A DNA stretch of 64,000 nt. Source: Kiritimatiellales bacterium (GTDB lineage Bacteria > Verrucomicrobiota > Kiritimatiellia > Kiritimatiellales > Pontiellaceae). Under the pieces are notes generated by a model. That model searched no databases and was not told the DNA's origin. It saw only the letters and a list, made by a program, of their open reading frames with translations. Shown here one piece after another: positions 19,277 through 28,700 of the stretch; position 1 is the first letter of the stretch; every line of letters starts with the position of its first letter. The stretch covers positions 1 through 64,000 of the forward strand of contig QKAU01000045.1 of assembly GCA_003246265.1 (NCBI GenBank). The letters run 5' to 3'. The position numbers and the translations under genes were made by a program.

Positions 19277-20703
19277 AGAGGTGCCTGGCTATAGGTTGCG
19301 CAGCGCTGGCCGTGCAATGCGCGTTGGCGGAAAAACCGAACATCGTTGTCATCATGGCCGACGACATGGGCTATGCGGACGCGGGCTTCACGGGGTCGAA
19401 GGAGATCCACACGCCCAACCTGGACAGCCTCGCGGCTGCCGGCGTGGTTTTCGAATACGGCTACGCCAACCATCCGTTCTGCGGACCGAGCCGCGCGGCG
19501 CTGCTTTCGGGACGCTATCCCCACCGGTTCGGATTTGAAACCAATCCTGCCTATGATCCGTCCAATCCCATCATGGGGATCGATCCCGGAGAAGTGCTCT
19601 TTCCGGAGCGCCTCCAAAGGGCCGGCTATGTGACCGGAGCCATCGGCAAATGGCATCTCGGCGCGGCCGAGCCGTTCCATCCCAACAACCGCGGGTTCGA
19701 CTATTTCTACGGTTTCCTCGGCGGTGGCCACGACTATTTCCGGATCGATCTGGCCCAGCCGGTGAAGGAGGCCTATCTCCAGGGGCTTGTCCGCAACAAG
19801 CGGCCGGCCGATTTCGAGGGCTACCTGACCACGGCACTCAGCCGCGATGCCGTGGCATTCGTCGAGGCGAACCGGGAGAAGCCCTTCTTCCTCTACCTGG
19901 CCTACAACTGCCCGCATGCTCCGCAGCAGGCGCCGGAGGAGGATATCGCCCGCTATGCGCACATTCAGGACAGGAAGCGCCGCGTCTACTGCGCCATGGT
20001 CGATGTGATGGACCGGGGCATCGGCGAAGTGGTGGACGCCCTGAAGCGGAACGGCATCTACGAAAACACGCTCATCTTCTTCCTGAGCGACAACGGCGGG
20101 CCGCAGCCGAAGGAGGGACGGGGCGATGCGAACGGCTCGTCCAATGCGCCGTTTCGCGGCGGCAAGGGCAACGTCTACGATGGCGGGGTGCACGTGCCGT
20201 TCCTCGCTTGCTGGCCGGCAAGAATCAAGTCGGGGCAGGTCTATCCATATCCCGTTAATTCCCTGGATATCGGCCGTACCGCGGTCGCCGTGGCCGGGGC
20301 CGATGCGTCGTATGGGCCGGCCATGGAGGGGGTGGACCTGGTTCCCTTTGTCGGGGACGGGGCGACCGGGGCGCCGCACGAGTTCCTGTTTTGGCGCAAT
20401 GGCGGCGATTGGTCGATCCTTGCGTCCGATGGAACCAAGCACCTGAGGGATCACGACGGCAAGAAGCCCGAGCTGTTCCATTTGCCGGACGACGTGTCGG
20501 AATCGAAGGATCTGCTGGACCGGCATCCCGAACGGGCCGAAGCGCTCTATGCCAAATGGACGTGGTGGGATGAAGGCAACGTGCCTTGCCGACTGCTCGG
20601 ATACATCGAATACCACAAAAGACGCGACCGTTTCTTCGGCGAGGCCGTTCCCGATACAGCCAGGCAGTCGGGGTACGACCCCGAGGTCAAGGGGAGCTTC
20701 TAG
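19273..20703 (+). CDS. S1 family sulfatase, exported
   Basis: The protein has 476 residues and its ATG is within the ATGA overlap with the preceding sulfatase. The signal peptide is [18 protein letters not shown]. The core opens '[20 protein letters not shown]' and the formylglycine motif is '[14 protein letters not shown]' with Cys70. 'AIGKWHLG', '[18 protein letters not shown]' and 'LSDNGGP' are all intact. The '[18 protein letters not shown]' segment matches the S1 group containing many marine arylsulfatases. This is the fifth and last sulfatase of the operon. A gap of about 256 bases separates it from the sigma-factor operon, so it probably ends the degradation transcript, although no clear terminator hairpin with a T-run was found. 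Confidence 0.93.
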   Translation: MKRCLAIGCAALAVQCALAEKPNIVVIMADDMGYADAGFTGSKEIHTPNLDSLAAAGVVFEYGYANHPFCGPSRAALLSGRYPHRFGFETNPAYDPSNPIMGIDPGEVLFPERLQRAGYVTGAIGKWHLGAAEPFHPNNRGFDYFYGFLGGGHDYFRIDLAQPVKEAYLQGLVRNKRPADFEGYLTTALSRDAVAFVEANREKPFFLYLAYNCPHAPQQAPEEDIARYAHIQDRKRRVYCAMVDVMDRGIGEVVDALKRNGIYENTLIFFLSDNGGPQPKEGRGDANGSSNAPFRGGKGNVYDGGVHVPFLACWPARIKSGQVYPYPVNSLDIGRTAVAVAGADASYGPAMEGVDLVPFVGDGATGAPHEFLFWRNGGDWSILASDGTKHLRDHDGKKPELFHLPDDVSESKDLLDRHPERAEALYAKWTWWDEGNVPCRLLGYIEYHKRRDRFFGEAVPDTARQSGYDPEVKGSF

Positions 20704-20959
20704 TCCGGTCGGCGTCGGCCTAGGAATCGGATCATCGCAAGTGGCGGATGGCGGTGCGCCGCCCGATCCTGCGCCTGCGTGCCGACGGCGAATTGCCCGG
20801 GAAGACTCCCTGCGAGCACCGCGGTGGCCCCATTCGGGACCTGCCGCGCGGTCCGGCTTGTTAGCGTTAACTTTTTTTTCGTATTTCCCTGCCCAATTTC
20901 CGGGCCGGGCGCGAGTATAGGGTAGAAAGCCGGTTGTTGCGCCGCTTTCCGGGGAATCG
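20704..20959. other. intergenic region between the degradation operon and the sigma/FecR operon
   Basis: The gap carries no convincing gene. It has a small 5-bp stem at 20837-20841/20850-20854 and, 17 bases later, a run of eight T (20872-20879) preceded by GTTAAC. The AT-rich patch stands out against its GC-rich surroundings and is the likely promoter area for the sigma-factor gene. TATAGG at 20916-20921 could be a -10 element, but no matching -35 was recognised. An ECF-dependent autoregulatory promoter is possible but cannot be read from one copy. Confidence 0.4.
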
Positions 20960-21490
20960 ATGGCCGAAACTCTTCAAATCGAAATGGTGCTCCGCACCTT
21001 CTACGCCAACCAGGGCGCCTTGCGCGGCTATGTCTTTTCGGCGACCCGCGACTACCATGCCACCGAGGACATCCTGCAGGAAACCGCCATTGTCGTCGCG
21101 AAGAAGGCCTCCGAAATCGATGCCGGGCGCCCCCTGCTTCCGTGGTTCCTCGGCATCGCGCGCTACCAGGTGCTGCGCTGGAACCGGGCCCGGGGGCGGG
21201 AAGGCGGCCATGTGAGTTTCGAGCTGCTGGAGGAATTCATCCCCTTTTACGTCGAGTTCGAAAACGAGCAGGCGGCACAGCGCAGGTCGGCCCTCAAGGA
21301 TTGCGTGGAAAAACTCCCCCCGAACCAGCGCCGGGTCGTGCGGCTGCGCTATGAGGAGCACATGGACTGCCCGGGGATCGCCGAATCGATCGGCCACTCC
21401 ATCCAGGCCATCTATTCGCTGCTCAAGCGCATGAAGCAGGACTTGCGCAAATGCGTGGAACTCAAGCTTGCGCACCAGGAGGTGCAGTGA
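20960..21490 (+). CDS. ECF-type RNA polymerase sigma factor
   Basis: This 176-residue sigma-70 family protein of ECF size starts at ATG 20960 after GGGGAA. Region 2 is visible at about residues 10-55 ('YVFSATRDYHATEDILQET', the helix that contacts core polymerase and the -10). Region 4 is at about residues 115-165 ('LPPNQRRVVRLRYEEHMDC' then 'GIAESIGHSIQAIYSLLKR', a helix-turn-helix for the -35). The length and 'AVYSLLSR'-like end match the ECF group widespread in Planctomycetes and Verrucomicrobia. Its TGA stop shares one base with the ATG of the FecR-like gene, so sigma and anti-sigma are translationally coupled. It probably drives transcription of this operon and perhaps the sulfatase cluster (inference). 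Confidence 0.9.
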   Translation: MAETLQIEMVLRTFYANQGALRGYVFSATRDYHATEDILQETAIVVAKKASEIDAGRPLLPWFLGIARYQVLRWNRARGREGGHVSFELLEEFIPFYVEFENEQAAQRRSALKDCVEKLPPNQRRVVRLRYEEHMDCPGIAESIGHSIQAIYSLLKRMKQDLRKCVELKLAHQEVQ

Positions 21491-22767
21491 TGCTCTTCAG
21501 GGAACAGGACGGAACCGGGCCGGATCTGGTGGCCGACTACTTCCTGCGCGATCTGTCGGCGGAGGAGCTGGAACAACTCCAGGACCAACTGCGCAACTGC
21601 CCCGACGCGCGAAAACGCTTTGCCGAAGCGGGTAGCCAGGAATGGCTCCTTTCGGACCTGCACCATGCGGACGAGGTGCGCATGGTCCATTTCACTCCGC
21701 GGCGGGCGCGTTCGCGCAGGATCCGCGCCATCGCCGCAGGCGTGGCGCTGCTGCTTACCATCGGCACCCTCTACACGGCCCGCCATACCCAGTTGGCGAA
21801 GCGCGTGGCCGCCGACCGGGATGCAGTCGTGGTTGCGCGGGTGGCCGATTGCTATGTGCTGGATGGCACGGCCATCTCGGTCGTGAACGATGGGCGGGTC
21901 GGGAAACTCGGGCCGCGCTCCACGATCCATAGCGGAGACCACATCCACGTTCCCGAAGGATGCCGCCTCTCCTTCACCTATCTCAATGAATCGACCCGGA
22001 TCGAGGCCAGCGGCGGCACGATGGTCGCCGTGGCGGACGATGGGGGCGCCAAGCGGCTCTTCCTGCGCAAGGGGGGGCTGGCGGCCGACGTCGCGAAGCA
22101 GCAACCGGGGAAGCCCATGCGACTGGCAACGCCCGATGCCGAGGCCGAAGTGCTCGGCACATCCTTCGAGCTGCTCGTATCCGGGAGCACCCGCCTCTAT
22201 GTCTCTTCGGGGTGCGTACGGTTCCTGGCCAAGGAGAAGGGTTCATGGGTGGATGTCGCCGCCGGATTCACGGCGGATACGGCGTCGGGGGCGCGGGAAA
22301 CGGGATCCTACCAATCCAGGCGTTTCCACCCTGTCGTCGACGGCACGCCCGAAGGCGACGTCGACCCGCGATTCATCGCCGTCGACCCGGAGCGGAACTA
22401 CACCGGCATGCTGAGGTTCGAGCTTGGCGAGCTCGGCGGACGGATCATCGAGGCCAGGCTGAGGCTGCGGGTCATGCGGATGCAGTTGGATTACGGCGGT
22501 AGCGGGGATGTCCGGCTCTTCATCCGGAACCTGCGGGCGGGAATGGGGGGGGGGCTCCGGCAGGTTGCGCACTATTGCGGCAACGTGGGCGGGGACATGG
22601 ATTTGGAGTTCGAGATCGATCCGGATGCCCTGGGCGACGGAGCCTGCGAATTCCAGATCCGGCTGGACACGGGCGGCAACGATTTCTGGTTCAGCTCGAG
22701 CCGGGGAAGCGTTCCGCCGGAACTGTTGCTGAAGATCGAAACAAAGGAAACGGGGGAAGGGAAATGA
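21490..22767 (+). CDS. FecR-type anti-sigma/sensor protein with a C-terminal DNRLRE-like module
   Basis: The protein has 425 residues. Residues 1-70 form the cytoplasmic anti-sigma part ('YFLRDLSAEELEQLQDQL'). Residues about 79-97 are one transmembrane helix (IRAIAAGVALLLTIGTLYT). Residues about 115-262 are the periplasmic FecR domain ('GDHIHVPEGCRLSFTYLNES', 'ATPDAEAEVLGTSFEL'). Residues about 275-418 form an extra module with 'YTGMLRFELGELGG', 'ARLRLRVMR', 'GSGDVRLFIRN' and 'GGNDFWFSSSRG'. This resembles DNRLRE/CBM96-like modules and closely parallels a module in the next gene ('GGNDAWFSSSEG'). FecR proteins usually receive a signal from a TonB receptor; none is present here. It overlaps the sigma gene by one base and the giant gene by four. 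Confidence 0.85.
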   Translation: MLFREQDGTGPDLVADYFLRDLSAEELEQLQDQLRNCPDARKRFAEAGSQEWLLSDLHHADEVRMVHFTPRRARSRRIRAIAAGVALLLTIGTLYTARHTQLAKRVAADRDAVVVARVADCYVLDGTAISVVNDGRVGKLGPRSTIHSGDHIHVPEGCRLSFTYLNESTRIEASGGTMVAVADDGGAKRLFLRKGGLAADVAKQQPGKPMRLATPDAEAEVLGTSFELLVSGSTRLYVSSGCVRFLAKEKGSWVDVAAGFTADTASGARETGSYQSRRFHPVVDGTPEGDVDPRFIAVDPERNYTGMLRFELGELGGRIIEARLRLRVMRMQLDYGGSGDVRLFIRNLRAGMGGGLRQVAHYCGNVGGDMDLEFEIDPDALGDGACEFQIRLDTGGNDFWFSSSRGSVPPELLLKIETKETGEGK

Positions 22768-25700
22768 GAAGGATATGGGTTGCCTTGGCGGTAGTGGTTG
22801 CGGCGGCGGCATGGAGCAGTGCGCAGCAATCGGTGACCAGCTTCACGCTGATGAACGCGGATACGGATCTGCCGATCGCAGGGCATGATCCGTTTGTGAG
22901 CGGGGCGAGCATCGACCTGGCCACGCTGCCGACGCGCAACCTGAACATCCGCGCCAACACGTCGCCATATCCGGTGGGCAGCCTGCGCTTCGACTACGAT
23001 GGGGCCATCGGCTACCAGTTGGAAAATGGCGCGCCCTACGCCTTGGCAAAGGATACCTCCGGCGACTTCTGGCCATGGACGCCCTCGGTCGGCAGCCACA
23101 CCTTGACGGGCACACCCTTTACGGAAGCCGGCGCAGCCGGAACGGCCGGCACGTCGTTGACCATCAACTTTACCGTTGCCGACTCCGGCGGAGGCGGCGG
23201 GGGCGGGGGGGGCGGTGGCACCGGCGCGTGGATCGAGAGCGGCGGCATGCTGGTCATGGAGGCGGAAAACGCGGAATTTCCGGCCGGATGGAAAACCACC
23301 ACCGTCACGCCGCCGGCCGATGCCACGATGGGCGGCTTCCTCGGCGGCGGCTATGTGGAGTGGACCGGTGCGCAGTATTCCGGCCTGACCATCGCCGACT
23401 CGGCGGCCAACGCCGTGGTGACCTACACCTTCGTCATTGCGACCGAAGGCGACTACACCTTCCGCTGGCGCTCCAAGCAGTATTCCAGCGTATCGGCGGG
23501 CGATGCCGGCAACGATACCTTCTTCCGGTTTGCCGACGGAACGGTTCCCGCCGGGGCGTACGACTTCAGCCAGTTCGTCAAGGTATGGGTGCAAAGCAAG
23601 ACGGCATGGTCGTGGCAGACTACCGGCGAACCCGCCGCGGCCGTGTTCTATGCGAACAACATGAAACGCCACTACCCCCCCGGCGTCCACAGCATCCAGC
23701 TGGCCGCCCGGTCGCCCGGACACGCCATCGACCGCATCGTGCTGCACCACTCCAGCGTGCCGTTCAACGAAACCACCTTCAACAACGCCTCCGAATCCGA
23801 TCGCCAGGGGGCGCCGGAGACGATGGTGTACGCTGCCACGACCGACTTCCCGATCATCAATTCGGGAGAGGTCCCCTACTACAAGGACACCGCCCGCAAC
23901 GCCCTGGCCATCGATGCTGCGAACACCGCCTACCGCGGAAAGTTTGCCCGTGCGCAGACGCCGTTCGCCGGGGTCGGTTCAACCTACGACGTCACTATTA
24001 CCTCGTTGCGGGAATTGGACGGTGAATGTACCTACCGCTTTCTGGTCAACGGCGCCGTCAAGGGCTCGGCGCAGAACAGTTCCACCACCACCGACTATGC
24101 GCCGCAGAGCCATACGTTTGCCGGCATCACGATTGCTTCGAACGACACGATCGCGGTGGAATCGAACACCGATTCCAACGGGCTGGTGCCCGAAGGCGCC
24201 GGATTTGCCTGGGCCCGCGGCCGCTGGACCACGCTTACCCTGGTACCTTCATCGGGCGGCGGGGGGGGCGGCGGTTCCGATCCGGTGGCCGATGCCGGCG
24301 TCGACAAGGCCGTCGTGCTGCCGAGCACCTCGGTGGTGCTGAATGGATCGGGTACCGACGACGGCTCCATTGCCGCCTACGGATGGAGCCAGGTTTCCGG
24401 GCCGAACACGGCCACGCTCAGCGACACGAACACGGCTTCGCTGACGGCCTCCGGACTGATTGAAGGCAGCTATGTCTTCCGCCTGACCGTCACCGACGAC
24501 GAGGGCAACACCGGCAGCGACGATGTCATCGTTACCGTCACCACGGCCAGCAGCGCGGGCGTGGTTTTCACCGGCGAACTGCGCCAGTGGCACAAGGTGA
24601 CGCTGACGCTGGATGGCCCCAGCACGTCGGAAGGCGCGACGCCGAACCCCTTCACGGACTACCGCATGAACGTCACCTTCACGCATCCGTCCTCCGGCCT
24701 GAGCTACGTGGTGCCCGGCTATTTCGCGGCCGACGGCAATGCCGCCAACACGGGGGCGACGGCCGGCAACCAGTGGCGCGCGCACCTTTCGCCCGACCAC
24801 ACCGGACTGTGGAACTATTCCATCTCGTTCCGCTCCGGCGCGAACGTGGCGGTCGGCGATGCCGCCGCCGGGGCGGCGCTTGCGCCGCACGACGGCAAGA
24901 GCGGGAGCTTCACCGTGGCCGAAAGCGACAAGCCGGCCGAAGACTTCCGCACCAAGGGCCGCCTGACCTACGCCGGGAGCCGCTACCTGAAGCATGCGGG
25001 CGACGGTACCGCGTTCATCAAGACCGGGGCCGATGCGCCGGAAAACTTCCTTTCGTACAACGAATTCGACAACACCTACAACCGCGGCGGCACCAGCTAC
25101 CTCAAGTCCTGGAGTCCGCACGTCGGCGACTGGGAGTCGGGCGATCCCACCTGGAACGGCGGCAAGGGGAAGGGCATCATCGGGGCCATCAACTATCTCG
25201 CCTCCGAGGGGCAGAACGTCTTTTCCTTCCTGACCTACAATGCGGGCGGCGACAGCGACGATGTCTGGCCGTTCACCGCGCCCGACAACCCGCTGCGCTA
25301 CGACTGCTCCAGGCTCGACCAGTGGGAGATCGTTTTCGAGCACGGGCAGAACAAGGGGATGTACCTGCACGTCAAGACGCAGGAGACCGAAAACGACAAT
25401 GGCAACCAGTGGGCGCTCGACAACGGCGATGTGGGGACCGAGCGCAAGCTCTACTACCGCGAACTGGTCGCACGCTTCGGCCACCATCTGGCGCTCAACT
25501 GGAACCTCGGCGAGGAAAACAGCCAGACCGAGGCGCAGGAGAAGGCCATGGCGCAGTATTTCCACGACACCGATCCCTATCATCACAACATCGTGCTGCA
25601 CACCTTCCCCGGCGAACACTACCGCTACGACTGGCATCTGGGAACCCAGTCCAAGCTGACGGGATGCTCGATCCAGACGGCCTATGGCAGCGTCCACGCC

Positions 25701-28700
25701 GATACGCTGACCCAGATCAACAATTCGACCGGTGCGGGCAGGCCGTGGGTGGTCGCCAACGACGAGCAGGGTCCAGCCAACTATGCCAATCCGCCGGACA
25801 ATGGCTGGCCGGGTTATTCCGGAGGAACGACGCCCTCCCAAGCGCAGATGCGGCAGAACGTAGTGTGGGGCAACCTGATGGCCGGCGGCGCGGGCATCGA
25901 ACTCTATGCCGGCTACCAGAATCCGGAGAGCGATCTCACCCTGCAGAATTTCCGCAGCCGCGACCGCATGTGGGACTATTGCCGGTTTGCCAAGCATTTC
26001 TTCAACAACCACCTGCCGTTCAGCCAGATGGTGAACGCCAACGGGCTCATCGGCAACAGCGCCAACAACAATTCCAAGTACTGCTTCGCCAAGGCCGATT
26101 CGGTCTACGCCATCTATCTGCCCAGCGGCGGCACGACGACGCTCAACCTTTCGGCCGCAACGGGGCAGTTCGTGGTGAAATGGTTCGATCCGCGCAACGG
26201 CGGCGACCTGCTTGACGGCAGCGTGGCCACCGTTAACGGTGGCGGAACGGTCTCCGTCGGCAATCCGCCCAACAACAGCTCCCAGGACTGGGCGGTGCTG
26301 GTCTGCCGCGCGGGCGAGGAATACAACGGCGAAAACCGCCGTACCACGCCGATCGTGAACGCCGGGGCCGACCAGACGATCGTGCTCCCCGCCAACTCGG
26401 CCGTGCTCAACGGCTCGGCTTCGGACAACGGAACCATCGTATCGTATGCGTGGGCCCAGGTCTCCGGACCCGGTGCCGCGACGCTGGGGGCGACCAACGC
26501 GGCGACCTTGGCCGTTTCGAACCTCGTGGCCGGCACCTATGTCTTCCGCCTCACGGCCACCGACGACGAGGGCCATGCGGAAAGCGATACCGCAAGCGTC
26601 ATCGTCAAGGTCAATACGGTTCCTGCCATCACGACCACCATCTTGCCCAGCGGCAAGGTCACGGTTCCCTACAGCGAACAGATCGCAAGGACTTCGGGCG
26701 ATGCGCCCTTTACCTGGTCGATCGCAGCCGGCGGGCTGCCGGACGGCCTTTCGCTGGGGAACGACGGCATGGTTTCCGGAACGCCGACCACCATCGGCAC
26801 GAACACCTTCACGGTGCGGGTCGCGGACCAGCAGGGCGACAGCGACGAACAGGCCCTGACCATCGCCATCGAACCCGAACCGAATACGGAAACCTTCGTG
26901 TTCAACCCGATCGATGACGCCTATCTGGAAAGTGGCGTCCTCAACAACAACACGCTGCTCAAGATCGAAAACGGGCGTCGGATTGCCTATCTCAAGTTCA
27001 ACGTAAGCGGCCTTTCGGGCGATCTGGTCAGCGCCACGCTCTCCATGAAATGCGACACCGACGGGGGCAACGGCACGATCAACCTGTACAAGGGGTCGCA
27101 CAACAGCTGGACGGAAGCGGACCTGTCGACGGCCAACGCGCCGGCCGCGGGCGCCAAGGTGGGGGAATATGCCGGAACCTATGCCGTCGGCACGATCTAC
27201 ACGGCGGATGTTGCCCCGCTGCTGGACGGCCTGGGTGATGCAACCTACAGCATCGTGGCCGAGATGGCGTCGGGCGGCAACGATGCATGGTTCAGCTCTT
27301 CCGAGGGTGCCTACGAGCCGGTGCTGGAGATCGTGGTCGACCACGGTACCATCATCGGGCACCGCCCTGTCGTCGACGCGGGACAGGACATCACGGTCTC
27401 GCTGCCCGACAACCAGGCCACCCTGGGGGGCAGCGCCTCCGACCATGAAGGCGCGGTCTCCATACAATGGACCCAGCTGTCCGGTCCCAACAGCGCCGTG
27501 CTCGTCGGAGCCACCAACGCAACCCTGACGGCAGCGGGGCTGATTGCGGGGGAATATGTCTTCGAAATCATGGCCACCGATTCCGACGGCAACACGGCGA
27601 AGGATTCCGCCAAGGTGACCGTCACCGATCCCGGTTCGGGCGGCGGGGAGACGGGCGCGTGGATCGAAAGCGGCGGCCTGGTGGTGATGGAGGCCGAGCA
27701 TGCCGAGCTGGTTTCCAGCTGGGTGGCGCGGCCCACAACCTACGGCGCGGCCAACGCCATGGCGGGAAGCCTGGGCGACGGCTGGCTGGAGTGGACCGGC
27801 GCGCAGTATTCCGGACTCTCCCTGCCGGAGTCGCAGGTCAATGCCATCCTGACCTTCACCTTCGAGATCCAGACCGCGGGCGACTACTATTTCCGCTGGC
27901 GCTCCAAGCAGTACAACAACGTGTCGGCCGGCGACGCAGGGAACGACACCTTCGTTTCGCTCACCTCGGGCACGCCGGTCAGCGGGTTCCAGGATTTCAG
28001 CAACTTCACCAAGGTCTGGGTGCAGAGCCAGACGGCCTGGTCGTGGCAAACCACCTTCGAGCCGGTATCCGCCACGTTCTACGCCAACGCCAACGTGCGC
28101 CGCCACTACGAAGCCGGCAGGCATACGATCCGGCTGGCGGCGCGTTCGCCGGGCCATGCGATAGACCGCATCGTGCTGCACCACTCCAGTGTTCCATTCA
28201 ACGAAGCGAACTTCGAAAACGCCCCGGAATCGGCCCGCGTCGGCGACAGCGGCGATCCGGTGGCCGTGGCCGGTTCCGACCAGGTTGTCAGCCTGCCGAA
28301 CAACCACATCACCCTGCATGGTTCGGCGACGGATTTTGACGGCACGATCTCCGCCTATGCATGGACGCAGCTTTCCGGCCCGAATGCCGCATTGCTGAGC
28401 GGTGGCACCACCGCGACGCTGACGGCTTCCAATCTGGTATTGGGCACCTATGTGTTTGAATTGACCGTGACCGACAACGAGGGCAACACCGGCAGCGATT
28501 CCGTGGCCGTGGTGGTGCAGAACCCTGCGCCTCCGCTGGTCAGGACCGTGCTGTGGGAAGAGGATTTCGACAGCGCGTCACCCGGAACATCCTCCGGGGT
28601 CAATCAAACGTTGGCGGGAGCCGATTTTTTCACGGCCAACGGCATCCTGTCGGAGGTGGTTGCCGCCCCGGCTGCATTCACGACGGCCTCCGGAAATGCG

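Noticed and set aside
20872-20879. run of eight T before the sigma gene as a terminator
   Set aside because: The only stem nearby is five base pairs long and ends 17 bases before the T-run, so it would not work as an intrinsic terminator.
23183-23222. G-rich tract in the giant gene as a regulatory or quadruplex element
   Set aside because: It encodes an in-frame Gly linker between modules, which explains the composition without any other function.
24249-28319. 1356-residue open frame on the minus strand opposite the giant gene
   Set aside because: It is the complement of a GC-rich, strongly biased coding gene with clear protein domains on the plus strand. Its translation is Arg/Val/Gly-rich and shows no domain.
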